Assembly (NCBI GenBank): GCA_037044905.1
Contig: JBAOKB010000062.1
Location: forward strand, 106,001 to 170,000
Direction of reading: 5' to 3'
DNA length: 64,000 bases
From: Hortaea werneckii
Lineage: Eukaryota > Ascomycota > Dothideomycetes > Mycosphaerellales > Teratosphaeriaceae
Shown: positions 23,508 through 35,200 of the stretch, in pieces
Layout: each line of letters opens with the position of its first letter
Numbering within the stretch: the first letter of the stretch is position 1
Notes under the pieces: generated by a model
What the model was told of the DNA's origin: nothing
Databases searched by the model: none
What the model saw: only the letters and a program-made list of their open reading frames with translations
Position numbers and translations under genes: made by a program

Positions 23508-24011
23508 GGTGATGTGTTGATGGAGGTTGATGCAGAGACGGCGGAACCAGTCCAGTGATGCAAGAGAATTGACCAAACGAGTGTGAGCGGGCCGTAGTGG
23601 ATTGTCTATCGGTGGCCTATATGGTGGGTATACATTGTGTCGTGGGGGGGAGTGTCCGTGGGGATGTCCGTACTTCAAGCTGATCTCTCCTACTCTCCTC
23701 CGAGTGCAAGCTGTTCATCCCGATTGGGAAAGTCGGCTAATTGAACACGTGACTGCGCGACACCGTCCCACCAATTCCGCGTCCCACAGCTTTCTGCGCC
23801 GACATCCGAGGCGGACTGTTGACAAGCTTGACGGGGCCAGTAAACATTGGCGTCATCCGCACAGACTGAACTTGTACCCTTCCCCAGAATCCAACACACA
23901 CCCGATTCATTGACACTCGGACGTCTTTCCTCTCAACCCGCATTCCACCCAATTCCTGCCTTACATCCAACCCACTGCTATCCTCTCCCCTGCAGTGACG
24001 ACTCCCCCAAC
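23508..24011. other. Divergent promoter region
   Basis: This 0.5 kb separates the transporter start (minus strand) from the large disordered protein (plus strand) and should hold both promoters. The plus frame is open upstream of 24012, but no earlier ATG with protein-like sequence is convincing. Confidence 0.45.
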
Positions 24012-27000
24012 ATGGCCCGTCGCTCGTCGGCGCGTCTCGCTGGCCGGGCTTCCACCCCCAAACGCGTCTCCCTCTCCCACGATCAGCCTCAGGCCAACAC
24101 CACTCGCACCCCACGCACCGTCCCCGCCAAGCTCTCCTCCCTCGACGAGAATGATGAGATGCCCGGTGCATTTCCACAATCACCTGACTCCGCTCCGCTC
24201 GCCAAGCGACAGCGTTCCGCCGGGCCAACCGATGCACACACTCCCACCGAAAACAGGTCGATCCAGCCTAGCGATCAAGAGATGCATCCCCAGAGGCTTC
24301 ACCAGACCACCGCTAAACCCCTCGATGAAGCGCGTCATCTCGGCTTCACTCAGATGCCGCAGACGGAGCCGGCGGGGAAGAAGAGCCGCATCTCAAACGC
24401 CCAAGCTACCCCATCCCGTTCAACCCGTCCAGGGAAGGCGCTATCCAATCCGACTGAGGACGCCAAGAGCCCCACCTACCAGTTCACATTCCGACGCGAG
24501 CACAGTCTGGAACTCAGTCCGGATGCCAAGCGATTGATGCTGGAGAAACGGGAAGAAGCCCAGCGGATTCGGGAGCAGATGGTGAGGAATGGAGAAGGAA
24601 GCGATCCGAATGCCGTGAATGCCGACGACATGGTCGCAGGCCGGAAATTGGCCAAGCCCAAGGGAAGATTCAGCGAGGTACATGGGAAGGCGTTTGATAA
24701 GATGGCCAGCATTGCCGGACACAAGTCGGCGTTTCGATCAAAAGGGAATGGGAATGATGTGGACATGAAGACGCCGCAGCAGAGCAAGGAGAAGACTGGA
24801 GTGAGTGTAGTGGAGGCGGCACAGAAGAGTCTGAAGCGGAGTCCGAGTAAAGCGCAATTGGATGAACCGTCAGAGAAGAAATCCCTCGCCAAGAGTCCGT
24901 CCAAGTCGAATATGAATATTGGCCTCCCACGTACCAAGCAGACGCATACCCTCCCCGCCGCACCGGAAGCAGGTCCCGCTTCTCCATCGCCCGTGAAGCG
25001 GCAGAGGCGGGCGGAGGATGATAATGTGTCCTCGGCACGACCATCGTCGCGGGATACGCCATCCACACCGCAGCAGCAATCAGTCAAGAAATCTATCCCA
25101 AGTGCAGTTAGCTATCCTAATCTCTCCGCCCTGACGACACCTACCCAGTCCAGTCTAGCGAGGGCGGCGAGTACCAAGAAGACGGAGACGAAAATCCCGG
25201 GACCTCAACTCGCCCGCTCACCCAGCAAGCCGAATCTGAAGTCCGCAGACGTCCGACCACAGCATCGTGCAGTCGTCCAGCAAGAAGAAGCCGGACCCTC
25301 GACTCCTCCGCTCCTCCAACGCTCTCCCTCCAAGTCCGCCCATCTCTTCGCCGGTCATACCCCCGCGCACTTCGGTCAGTCACAATCACGTCAGCCGAAC
25401 GAGGCGCAGACTGGGAAAGGCGAGAGTCCGCTCCTCAGTCGCACACCACGCCATGGCTCACCGGGGAAGAAACCCGTCGAGAATGTAGACGCGGATCAGC
25501 AAGGCGAGGGAAAGAACCCCTCTCACCCGGCATGGTTGGCACGGAGTCCGCATAAGATGAGCGTCTCCCGCAAGCCGCCTGGCGAGGATTCCTCCAAGGC
25601 AGAGCAGCAAGAGAACAGCTCCTCCGGAACAACCCCCAGCACTGGATCCGGAACGCATATCCCCCTCCTCTCCCGCGCCCCGACCAAACCCCCTCCGCAC
25701 CACCCACAACCCATCCCCAACACCGCCGACCTCACGCGCCCGCCCTCCACCCCCGGGAAACACCACAACCCCGACCAAGAAGAAGGGAAAGCGAAAAGTG
25801 GCCTTCTATCCCGCTTCTCCCTCCTCCGCAAACCCCACAGCCCCATGAAATCCATTCTTCGCCGCTCCCCCGCGAGACTGTATAGTGATGATCCGGCTAA
25901 GATCGCCGCGGGCACGCATTTGGCTAGTCCGCCTGCTGTCCCGCTGGAGAGGGGTGAGGGGCCGAAAGGCTCAGGCGGGGAAGGTAGAAGTGGGGGTGGT
26001 GAGGGGGAGGATGGAGTGGCGAGGGGTCGTGGTGGGACAGAGGGGCTGGGAGCGAGGAAGAAGGAGGAGAGGAAGCGGGTCGATTTTACGGCTTCCACTA
26101 AGGCGAGGTATGAAGAGGGTCGGGTTGGGGCTGGGTCTGGGGGTGGGAGGGGTTTGGGAGGTTTGGCGGACCAGGCAGCGCAGGGGGATGAGTTGGAGAG
26201 TCTCGCCCGCGAGGTCGAGGAGGAGGATATCGAGGCTGAGGGTATGGAAATCGATACCTCTCCTCAACACCCCGCCCTCACCTCCGAAGCCGACTTCGAC
26301 GACGAAGCCGAAGATGAACGCCGGGTAGACGCCACCGCCCAAGCGGGTCGGGCAGCTTATCCCACGCTCCACCTCCCCGTCCCTTCCTCCCCCGCACCGA
26401 CCACAGCTCCCCCCTCCACGGCCTCGATGCCACCTAGCCCGAGTCCGCAGAAACGCCGCCAGACGTTCGCGCCGCAGGACTTCACGTTCCGGGCTGGGAG
26501 CCAGGAGATCGTGTTCGGGAACCCTGATTCGCTATCTTCTCCCGTCAAGACTGGAGCCGTAGGTGGTGGGGGTGCGAGAAGGCGCACCACCGCCGCGCCT
26601 ACTACTACTTCTTCGGTATCCGAAGGAGCTGGAGGTAAGGGGACGGGGCGCCGGGCGACGATTCGAGCCGTTTCCGCCGAGCCGGCGGGCCAAGCGAGTG
26701 CGCCGATCTCGAGCACCAGGACCCCCGCTCCGGGCGCCGCAGGCGAGACGGAAGGAAGCAAACTCCTCCCCGGCAGTCGAAAGCGGAAATTCGACTTCGA
26801 GAACGCGCACCCGGACCCGGCACCTGTGCATGAAGTCCTGCCTCCCGGCCGGGACTGGGACGCCGTGGACGAGGAGGCGGAGGATGGTGGGAGTGGGGAT
26901 AGCGGGAAGGAAAACCGCTCCCTCCTTCCTTTCTCCGCCCGCTCCCAGGGTGCCAAGGCGGGGATGAAGGGGAAGAAGGATGGACCTGCGGTCCCTGACC

Positions 27001-27488
27001 GAGACGACGGGGAGGAGGAGGAGGATCACAGGCCCGCGAAACGGACCAAGACTTCTTCTTCCTCGATCCCGTCCGTCGGGTTGGGTGGAAAGGGTGTGGT
27101 GAACGCTGGACGGACGGGCGCTGCTTCCGGTTCCGGTTCCCGTTCCGGAACGGCTACGGCGACTGGGACGGGTAATCCTGGTGCCGGAACCGGTGGTAAA
27201 AGGCGGACTACCCTCGGCGTCAAACCGCGCGGGGAGAAGAAGTCGGCTGCGCTTGCTATGGCGGGGCGGAGGGGTGGCCCTGCTGCTGGGAGTGCGGGGG
27301 GAGGGGTGCGTCGGGCTCCTCCTGTCTCTGGGGCCGGTGGTGCTACCTCTGGAGCTGGAAGTGGTGCTGGTGGGAATGGTGCCGGTGGGAATGGTGCCGC
27401 AAGTGCTGCTGGGAATGGCTCGGGGAAGAGCACCATCAGTCGTGAGCGGTTGAATGCGTTGGCGGCGCCTAAGAAGAGGAGGGCGTGA
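24012..27488 (+). CDS. Large disordered, probably nuclear protein rich in S/T-P sites
   Basis: Single exon, 1158 residues from ATG 24012 (MARRSSARLAGRASTPKR). It is Pro/Ser/Thr/Gly/basic-rich throughout, with clusters of Arg and Lys resembling nuclear localisation signals (KRQRSAG, RKRKFDF, KKRRA at the end). Repeated [AQKL][RK]SP[SH]K motifs occur (KRSPSKAQL, AKSPSKSNM, ARSPSKPNL, QRSPSKSAH, ARSPHKMS), the shape of proline-directed kinase sites. Two islands look conserved: RFSEVHGKAFDKMASIAGHKSAFR near residues 217-240, and RRQTFAPQDFTFRAGSQEIVFG near 815-836. I do not recognise a named family. A cell-cycle or chromosome-associated role is only inference from the SP-K repeats. Confidence 0.8.
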   Translation: MARRSSARLAGRASTPKRVSLSHDQPQANTTRTPRTVPAKLSSLDENDEMPGAFPQSPDSAPLAKRQRSAGPTDAHTPTENRSIQPSDQEMHPQRLHQTTAKPLDEARHLGFTQMPQTEPAGKKSRISNAQATPSRSTRPGKALSNPTEDAKSPTYQFTFRREHSLELSPDAKRLMLEKREEAQRIREQMVRNGEGSDPNAVNADDMVAGRKLAKPKGRFSEVHGKAFDKMASIAGHKSAFRSKGNGNDVDMKTPQQSKEKTGVSVVEAAQKSLKRSPSKAQLDEPSEKKSLAKSPSKSNMNIGLPRTKQTHTLPAAPEAGPASPSPVKRQRRAEDDNVSSARPSSRDTPSTPQQQSVKKSIPSAVSYPNLSALTTPTQSSLARAASTKKTETKIPGPQLARSPSKPNLKSADVRPQHRAVVQQEEAGPSTPPLLQRSPSKSAHLFAGHTPAHFGQSQSRQPNEAQTGKGESPLLSRTPRHGSPGKKPVENVDADQQGEGKNPSHPAWLARSPHKMSVSRKPPGEDSSKAEQQENSSSGTTPSTGSGTHIPLLSRAPTKPPPHHPQPIPNTADLTRPPSTPGKHHNPDQEEGKAKSGLLSRFSLLRKPHSPMKSILRRSPARLYSDDPAKIAAGTHLASPPAVPLERGEGPKGSGGEGRSGGGEGEDGVARGRGGTEGLGARKKEERKRVDFTASTKARYEEGRVGAGSGGGRGLGGLADQAAQGDELESLAREVEEEDIEAEGMEIDTSPQHPALTSEADFDDEAEDERRVDATAQAGRAAYPTLHLPVPSSPAPTTAPPSTASMPPSPSPQKRRQTFAPQDFTFRAGSQEIVFGNPDSLSSPVKTGAVGGGGARRRTTAAPTTTSSVSEGAGGKGTGRRATIRAVSAEPAGQASAPISSTRTPAPGAAGETEGSKLLPGSRKRKFDFENAHPDPAPVHEVLPPGRDWDAVDEEAEDGGSGDSGKENRSLLPFSARSQGAKAGMKGKKDGPAVPDRDDGEEEEDHRPAKRTKTSSSSIPSVGLGGKGVVNAGRTGAASGSGSRSGTATATGTGNPGAGTGGKRRTTLGVKPRGEKKSAALAMAGRRGGPAAGSAGGGVRRAPPVSGAGGATSGAGSGAGGNGAGGNGAASAAGNGSGKSTISRERLNALAAPKKRRA

Positions 27489-28918
27489 TCGGGCGGCTGT
27501 TCGGAGGCGGGGTAGTGAGGGGATGTTGGGCAGGCGAGAGGGTGAGCGGATAAGCCGGTGACTCCGTGAGAGGGTGGGTGGATGTCAAACAGATGATCGG
27601 ATGAAGTCGAGGTTTCGGTTTCGGTTGAAGTTGCCCCCAGGGATGGTGAGAAGGGGGCGCAAGAAAGGACCTTCCTTCCCGACGAATCCTCTCCTTCCCT
27701 CTCTCTTCTCTTCACCGTGAGTGGTTCCTCCCGCGGACCTTCGCCGAGGGATGGGGGAAGTGGGTGAGGTTGGACTGGAATTGGAATTGGAATTGGAGAG
27801 TGGCAGGATTCCTTCCCGCGGTGCCTTTTCTTGTTCTTCACTCTTTTCGTCACCTCGCGACCTTCAGGGGATGAGCTTCGTTTCTCGACTGGGTGGTTCT
27901 TTAAGGGGTTGGGGAGGCGTGAGCGGGAAGGGAGGGAGAGTAGGGAGGGTCGGTCTCACTGAGAAGGTCTTGCCAGTTGTTGCGTTGTTTCTATTTCCTT
28001 TTTTTTTTCCTTTTTTTGCTTTGGATGCTTCTTTTTGGGGGTTGGGAAAGGTAGGGTGGGTAAACGGAGGGAAAAGCCATCTTGTACTTCTCATTGATTG
28101 GGCAAAGAACAAGGTCACTCGGGATTGGGAATTGCTCAGCGCTTCTACCCTGGCTAGGGTGGCGGGATGGTTCGTGGAGTTTCCTGCTCTCCCGGCTCGG
28201 GAATGAGAGGGGTGTTTCTTTCTGGAATGGGAATCGTTTACAGTCTTGGAGTTTAGGGATATGAAGGGCAAGGGGAATATACATAGAAATCACAGCATGG
28301 GATCATTGGGGATACAGTACGTCCAGGGGAGTTCGGGGGTTTTGGGGGATTGAAAAGGTGTAGGTATAGGTAGAGAATTGTGAATGAATTCCCAAAGAAA
28401 GGGGTGGGGACGTTTCGTTTGGATCTCTCTGTCGAAGTTTGGTAACAGGTAGAGTGGTGGTCGTCATTGTTGAGGTGAGGATGGGAGGTTGGTGTGGCTG
28501 GGGGAGACTCTCAAAAGCCATCTTGTTTTCTTGTGCCTCCGGTTCGACGTGACCAACGAGAAGCTGAGTTATCGGTGTGTCTTTTGGTTTCTCCTTCTTC
28601 CTGATTCTCTGGACCCTGCCGGTCTGGAAGATGAAATGATGTAGACTCCTTCGGTCGATGTGGCAACTCGACTCTCTATGGGCTTGGAAGGTAGCTGGGA
28701 TCTCACGGCGCTTGCTGTTGTCGAACACAGTAAGTCGAGACAGATGATCTTACATTCATTGGAGAATTGATACAATCTCTACACGAGCAGTGGATGTGTG
28801 CTTCAGGCTGCTTCTTCTCTTGCGAACTATCAGTTGTCAACACTGCAAGACGGACTTTTCGCCATCTTTCCGTTGCGATTTATGGAATCTTCCTGGTCTT
28901 CTCACTTCCATTCGATAG
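27489..28918. other. Convergent intergenic region, no supported gene
   Basis: This lies between the 3' ends of the large disordered protein and the NACHT-ankyrin gene. G- and T-rich low-complexity stretches occur, for example near 28000. Open frames on the minus strand lack any domain. Confidence 0.35.
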
Positions 28919-31900
28919 CTAATCGTCCTCTATCGGCACTGCACCAGCGGCCAGAAGCATTCTTGCTATCTCTTCACGTTGCCAAATTTTTGCCGCTCGT
29001 AGTGCATTGCCGTACCGACCTCCTTGCGCATTCACATCTGCGCCGCTCCTAAGGAGTAGCTCGACAACTTCTTTAGTGCCTATGTACGATGCCGCTTGTA
29101 GTGCACTACTGTATTCTTCGCTTCCTGGCGCATTCACATCCGCCCCTGCAGCTAGCAGCCTCTTCACTACCTCTATCGAGCTTCCACCCTCTAATGCTGC
29201 TCGTAGTGCACTGCCGAAGTTGCCCTTGGCATTTACATCCCCGCCCGCAGCTAGCAGCTTTTCGACTGCATGAATAGAGCCTCGAAACGCTGCCGCTTGG
29301 AGTGCATTGCCAAAAACGCCCCCTTGCACATTGACATCCGCTCCTGCGGTAAGTAGCCTCTCAACTACTTCTATAGGGCAATCCGCCTCTAACGCTGCCG
29401 CTGCTTGTAGTGCGCTGCCGAAGTCGCCCCCTTGCGCATTGACATCCGCTCCCGCATTCAGTAGCCTCTCGACTACTTCTACAGAGCCTTTAGAGATTGC
29501 CGTGTGTAGCGCACTGCCGTGATAGCCTCCCAACGCATTAACGTCTGCGCCTCTTGCTAACAGTAGCTCGACTGTGTCCTTGTCGGCGTTGTTAGATGCA
29601 GCCTGTAGAGCATTGCCGTACTCGCCTCCTTGGGCGTTAACATTCGCTCCTGCAGCAAGCAGTCTTTCAACAACTCCTATAGAGCCTACATACGCTGCAG
29701 CTTGCAGTGCACTGCCGTAGTCGCCTCCTTCGGCATTTACATTGGCTCCCGCAGCAAGTAGCCTCTGGACTATTTCTACAGAGCCTCGAATTGCTGCCGC
29801 GTATAGCGCATTGCTATAGGAGCCTCTTTGCGCATTAACATACGCACCCGCGGCAAGTAGCTTGTCGACAATGTCTTCATAGCCTTGATAGGACGCAGCC
29901 TGCAGCGCACTCCCGTAGTAGCCTCCCGACGCATTAACGTCTGCGCCTCTTGCTAGCAGCAACTGAACGATGTCTTTGTAGCCGTAGTAAGATGCAGCCT
30001 GCAGCGCATTGCTATATTTGCCTCCCGACGCATTAACGTCTGCACCTCTTGCTAGCAGCAGCTCGGCTAACTTTCGGAGCCCCAAAAAGCTAGAAAAGTA
30101 AATCGCCTGAGCAGGTCTGAAGCCGTTCAGAGTTGATTGCTCATGATACTGGAGCTCATGGTCTCCAAGCACTGAATCGTTATGGAGAAGCCAGAAATGC
30201 GTAATTGCCGTGTTGTTAAGCACCCGAACCTCATGCCCCATTCCACCTTCACTCTGCCGAGAAGAGTGATAGTACCACGTATTGGCCGAGTAGTAAAGCA
30301 ATGGATACGCAAGCTGATCTTTCTCGGATGATAACTTCGTCGTGTCATTGCTATAATGCATCAAATACGTCAAGCAGCTTTGAGCGAGGAATCTGTGCTC
30401 CCTCGCAACGTCCATATGAAAGTCTTTGGCCGTGCCTTTTAAGATCCGTTCTGAATCGAGGTATTCCTTGACTGAAAAATGAGCAAGCCTGACGTTTGAC
30501 TCTGAGTTGAATCTGCGAGTGAAAGACCCAGGATCGCCTTCATCGGAACGTCTTGACATATGGGATGAAGACAAGTCTTGACCGTCATGAGCATCATGAG
30601 AATCAATTGTTTTATCGCAATCGTCGTCTTCGTCAGTGTCATAAGAATCATCTGCTTTGCTGCCATTGTCTTCTTCGTAGACCAAAATCAGCCCGGACAG
30701 TATATCCACGGAGTCCTCAATGTCCCCTCGGTTGTCGATGTCCACTGTTCCCTCGCCGGACGGATCAATGATAGCAGCCTCGGCCAGCTGGCGAAGAGTC
30801 AGTGGTGTCGTAGAATACGTTATCCAGCGCAGTAAGGTCAGTGCCTCCGGCCGATACCTCTCCTCGATAGCACAGAGTATTCGGTCGTATGTCTCGTCCA
30901 GTGTCTTGGGAAGTGTTCGGAGGACGTCTTCGATGTATTTCGGCTTGGTCGACTTGAGCTTTTTCAGCTCTTGGATTTGGCAATGGGCCCATCGGAACCT
31001 ATCTCGATGCTCAGCATGCCTTTCTTTCCTCTACAATGCAACGGAGACCTACATCCCGTCCGCTCGGGCGGACAACGTATCTTCGATCAGCGAAGTCGTT
31101 GTGTCGCTCAATCTGGACAGTCGCCGGTCTTTAGACAGTTCCGATACCACATACTTCCGTATGTCTTTGTCAACGTTTGAATCAGCCATGTTGATGCGCT
31201 CAGCTTTCAGCATTCCCATCGATTCCTGTATGTCGCGCACTTCTCGGCTTGTGACCAGAAGCTTGACGTTGAAAGCTTTCTGCACGAGCTTTTCGAGTTG
31301 TTCGAGCATCTTCTGGCGGATGTCGTTCTCCTCCGGACTTTCATCGAGGGCGTCCAGCGTTACAAAAACCCGATCGTAAGCTTGGAATGACAGATCTAAG
31401 ATCTTCTCCAATTCATCTTTTCCCAGCCTGCCACGGCTTGGGTTGTCGAACGCCTGCTGCAACCGAGAGTAGCTATCCTGCTTCCATGCCAATTGTTCTA
31501 CTAGGGAGCGAAGCAAGTCCTCATATGACTGTTTCTGCTTGTCGGAAAAGGTGAAGTAGAATGCGCCCAGGCCGAACCTTCCAAGATTCTCATCGGTGTC
31601 GCAGAGCTGTTTGATGTCTTCAACTATGGTTGAGGACAACACGGTCTTGCCGCAGCCAGCTTTGCCGCATATCCACAGATGCCTCTTTTTCCCGGCTTTC
31701 CAGTCCAGATATGTGTGGCTCTGAAGCAACCAGTCGCCAGTATGAGGCTCGTGACGTTCGCACGCCGACCGGTGGTTTGTCCAAGGGTCTGGAGCCGAGA
31801 GCCAGTCGACAATTCTACGCCATCGATCGGATTGTTGCACGGACAATTGCAGAACTTGTATCGCAAATTTCAGGCGCTCGTGAACGTCGGCGACGTTCCC

Positions 31901-32269
31901 TCGCAGCTTTGTCAGATTGTCTTTGCGAAACGGGTACCTCGCCTTTTGGACTTCCGCGCGTGCTTTTTGTCGTAGCCCTTCTGGTTCCCTATACTTCTGA
32001 AGTTCGTCCAGCTTTGCTCGGAGATCTGAAAGGCTGTCTTTGCACGATTGCAAGCAACTGATTACTCGCGCTGCTCTCTTGGGGTCCAGTCCACCCACCT
32101 TAAGGTTGTCTTCCAGCAGGACCAGCGTGTCTTGAAGATCCGCGATCAAACAGCGCGTATAAGTGACATCGGATCCATAGTCTTTCCAGCTATCGATATA
32201 AGAAAGCAAACCTTGGCAGACAGTAATGCCGAGTGAGGCAATCCCGACAGCAGAACCGGCGACATCCAT
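28919..32269 (-). CDS. NLR/STAND protein: HeLo-like N-terminus, NACHT, twelve ankyrin repeats
   Basis: Model: complement(join(28919..30998,31053..32269)), 1098 residues. The 54-nt intron (donor GTAGGT, acceptor GATAG) joins ADGM to FRWAHCQ in phase. Residues 1-145 are a helical fungal N-terminal domain of the HeLo-like type. NACHT follows with Walker A GKAGCGKT at 202-209 and Walker B LDALDE at 305-310. After the winged-helix region comes an Asp/Glu-rich insertion of about 35 residues. From about residue 700 to the end there are twelve ankyrin repeats with consensus VERLLAAGADVNAQGG, nearly all of one length. Fungal NLRs of this kind control heterokaryon incompatibility and related cell-death responses. 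The gene appears intact. The repeats are very alike, which suggests recent duplication or concerted change. Confidence 0.92.
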
Positions 32270-35200
32270 GATATGCCCATCGAAAGTTCACACAAAAAGT
32301 ACTCGAGGGGAGAGGAACACAAAGTTACCGGACAATGGAGGACTGGGCTGCGATGCCGAAGATATCGGTTGTTATGTTGGCAGAGCGGGCACCCCTGTCA
32401 AGCCGGCGGCACATGTTACATCTCGCTTCTGCAGGGGCGGCCGTCGCTGCTGCCTTGTCCTTTAACGATCCATTCAAGCGATACTGAATGTCTCTTAGGC
32501 GTAGGTAGCGTGTTGCAGCGGACAATGAAGCCTCACCCACTGCGAAATACCTTGTCCTTTACACAGCCTCTCGCCGGGAGGATCATCAGTGGCTGTGACG
32601 TACCCCGCAAGAACTGTCTAAGCCACCGCCAAGCAGTTTGCAGACTAGCTAATGCCATCATGCTAGGACATGTACTGATATAGACATTTGGCGGAGCGCG
32701 AAGATGCGCGAAAAAAGCTGAGGCGAGCTGGTCGCGTGGTAGAGCGAATCAGGAAATGTTGACAATTACCGTTCTCCCTCTTGGTATCTCAGCCAGTGCG
32801 GGGGATGTGCAGTGATGATGATCACGGTATGTCTTCTCAAATGGAGTTCATTCCATATTATCGTCTCAACCGTCTGTAAGGGTACAAACATGCAAATCGC
32901 ATGCGAGACTGTTCTCTGAGCGGACGCCGTTCTGGCCAAGATCACATTGACCGCCGTGTGACTCGACCCATTCAACAAGGTTGCGAAGTGCATATTGGGC
33001 GTTCGTCTGGCTTGAAGCGGTGTGCAGCTACAGAAGCGGGCAGAAGCGGGCTTCTCGCTGTCTTCTTCACAGCTGTTTATGCTCATGTTGCCTAGATTTT
33101 GACGATCAGGTTGGATGCACATGCCCAACATCACCTCCGCCTCGTCCCGTGCAGCTGGTGCGAAGATCACGGACTATCAAACAGCTTTTCCCGATGACCT
33201 GACAGCCTCGCGGTGTGACTTGGTATGAGTCAGAGTTCGAAGACAGATGTAGGCAACTGGACTTCACCGGAGCTCTATCATGTTCCCGGATGATTTCAAA
33301 GCTGCAGTAAGGGACTGCTTGACTCCGACCACAGCCTCGAGAGTCCGAAGGAAAGGCCAATGACAGGAGCACAACACTGGTAATGATGGCCCGTGGCTAC
33401 GGAGAAAGTAATGCCACGCGGCCATGCATTCTGAGCGCAGCCATCAAGTTCCATGATCAGATCGCTTGGCCCGACTAGGCGCTCGATATCGGTATCGTTA
33501 TGCGTGCAAGTCCTCAGCTCAAGGTGGCCCTGGCGTTGATATCAGAAAGTGTAACGAGGCACTGGCTCATATCCACAATGTCCCCTTCTTCTGTAATTGT
33601 GTTTATGGCCTGATAGCTGGAGTCTCGACCCGTCGTGGCGAGCTTTACGTAGCTTCCAGAGATCCAAAATACTCTATGAAGTGGGGAAAAGGCGCTTGTC
33701 CGAACTTATGAGACGTATTCTGCCACGAAGACGAGCGTTGCGACTCGTCGCATGGGCGAAATTAGCGGTGTCGAGATTGAAAGGGACAGATAAATGATAG
33801 GCGGACGTTCTTATGCGGCCCAGTACGAGATACAGCGTGCAGTTGGGAGAGAGTCCAGGAATATCGAGTTGAGCCTGATTCCAGGCGGTACTTAGCTGTA
33901 GCCTGTGCTTCCCTTCAGCGGAATAGGAAAGGAGTGAGTCGGCATTCCAAGCGCATGGGAAATGAAAAAAGACGGAGGAAAACGAAGCGAACTGTTGTAC
34001 TTGCCGTGACTATCTTCCAAGCCGGGGCGACTGCGTCCGGCATGGGACCGCCAGAGATAATGGCCAGGCGCTTCCGTGACAATACGACGGATGCGTGCTT
34101 GGCTTTCTGCTCAGAACCCAGCATGTCCAAAGGTCTGGAGTGTACATGCGCTGGTCGTTGGGAAGGCGAGGCATATCAGCCTGTCCGAAATGAAGTATGC
34201 GATAGCACACGAATCGAGAACACAGATGGTCAAGGTGTGTTATAATATAAGGCCGCGTTCTCCTGGTGCTCGCTGAAGTGTATAACTCGCTCCTGACCGC
34301 AAGTGAGGTTGAGACCTCAATGGCTAGACCCCTTCCTAAAGGGGATGCCGTTCGCAAGTTTCCGACCGCAGGTGTACTATAGTATGGTCGGTGAGGCGTC
34401 CAGCAAATACATGCAAGTTGCGGAATTCTGCCAGTGTGATATTCAAACATGAAACGCCAAGCATGAATACCGATGAAGGTGTTATGTTGAAGGCTCAAGA
34501 GTCTCGAGACGAAGCGTGGTCGGACATGCTTGCTTGTCTTAGGATGCCAATGCAAAAGGCCCTTCCAACCCGACCAAGCAATACAACACCCGGATACTCG
34601 ACCAGCAAGATGGGTGATTGCCTACGGTCTCTTGGCACTGTTCTTGGATGCCGGAAGAGGGTCCAGAGGCTGAATGGCTTTCCCGGACATGGCCGGAATG
34701 AATTGGTTGACGGTCACCGCCAGAGCTTTGAGCAACCCTGGTCGGTTGTCGAAAAATGTTTTCATAGTTGTGGAATCTGCCAGCGTCCACTATATGCAGG
34801 CATCCAGTGCAAGGCCGGATCCGTCCGGTTGAACGCGATCAGTCCAGCTCAAGCTCATGCCGGGGGTTGTTAAGGGCTGTCTTGGCGGCTTGGCGGAAGT
34901 CAGGTCGGTCATCTGTTCAATCTGTAGATGGCCTGATGATCAGCATTTGGCTGTCGTTGGATCGAATAATGCCACCAATAGTTCCAGTAGCGACCGCCAA
35001 CCTGCATGTCATATAATTCTGCATGAAGCACAGAGCAGCGTGGCTGCGAAAGGGCGTTTGGTAGGATGCTGATTGTGTAAGCTCGGGAGCTCGAGTCCCG
35101 AACAGTTTGGCTAGACCTCGGTAGAGCGGGCGGGACAACGCATTGATCTTCCAGGTTTTTTCAACGTTTGACAGGGCTGGGTCCTTATCGTTTTCGGAGA

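Noticed and set aside
35020..35100. tRNA-like segment with T-arm-like hairpin CGGGAGCTCGAGTCCCG
   Set aside because: No matching acceptor stem or anticodon arm could be drawn around it.
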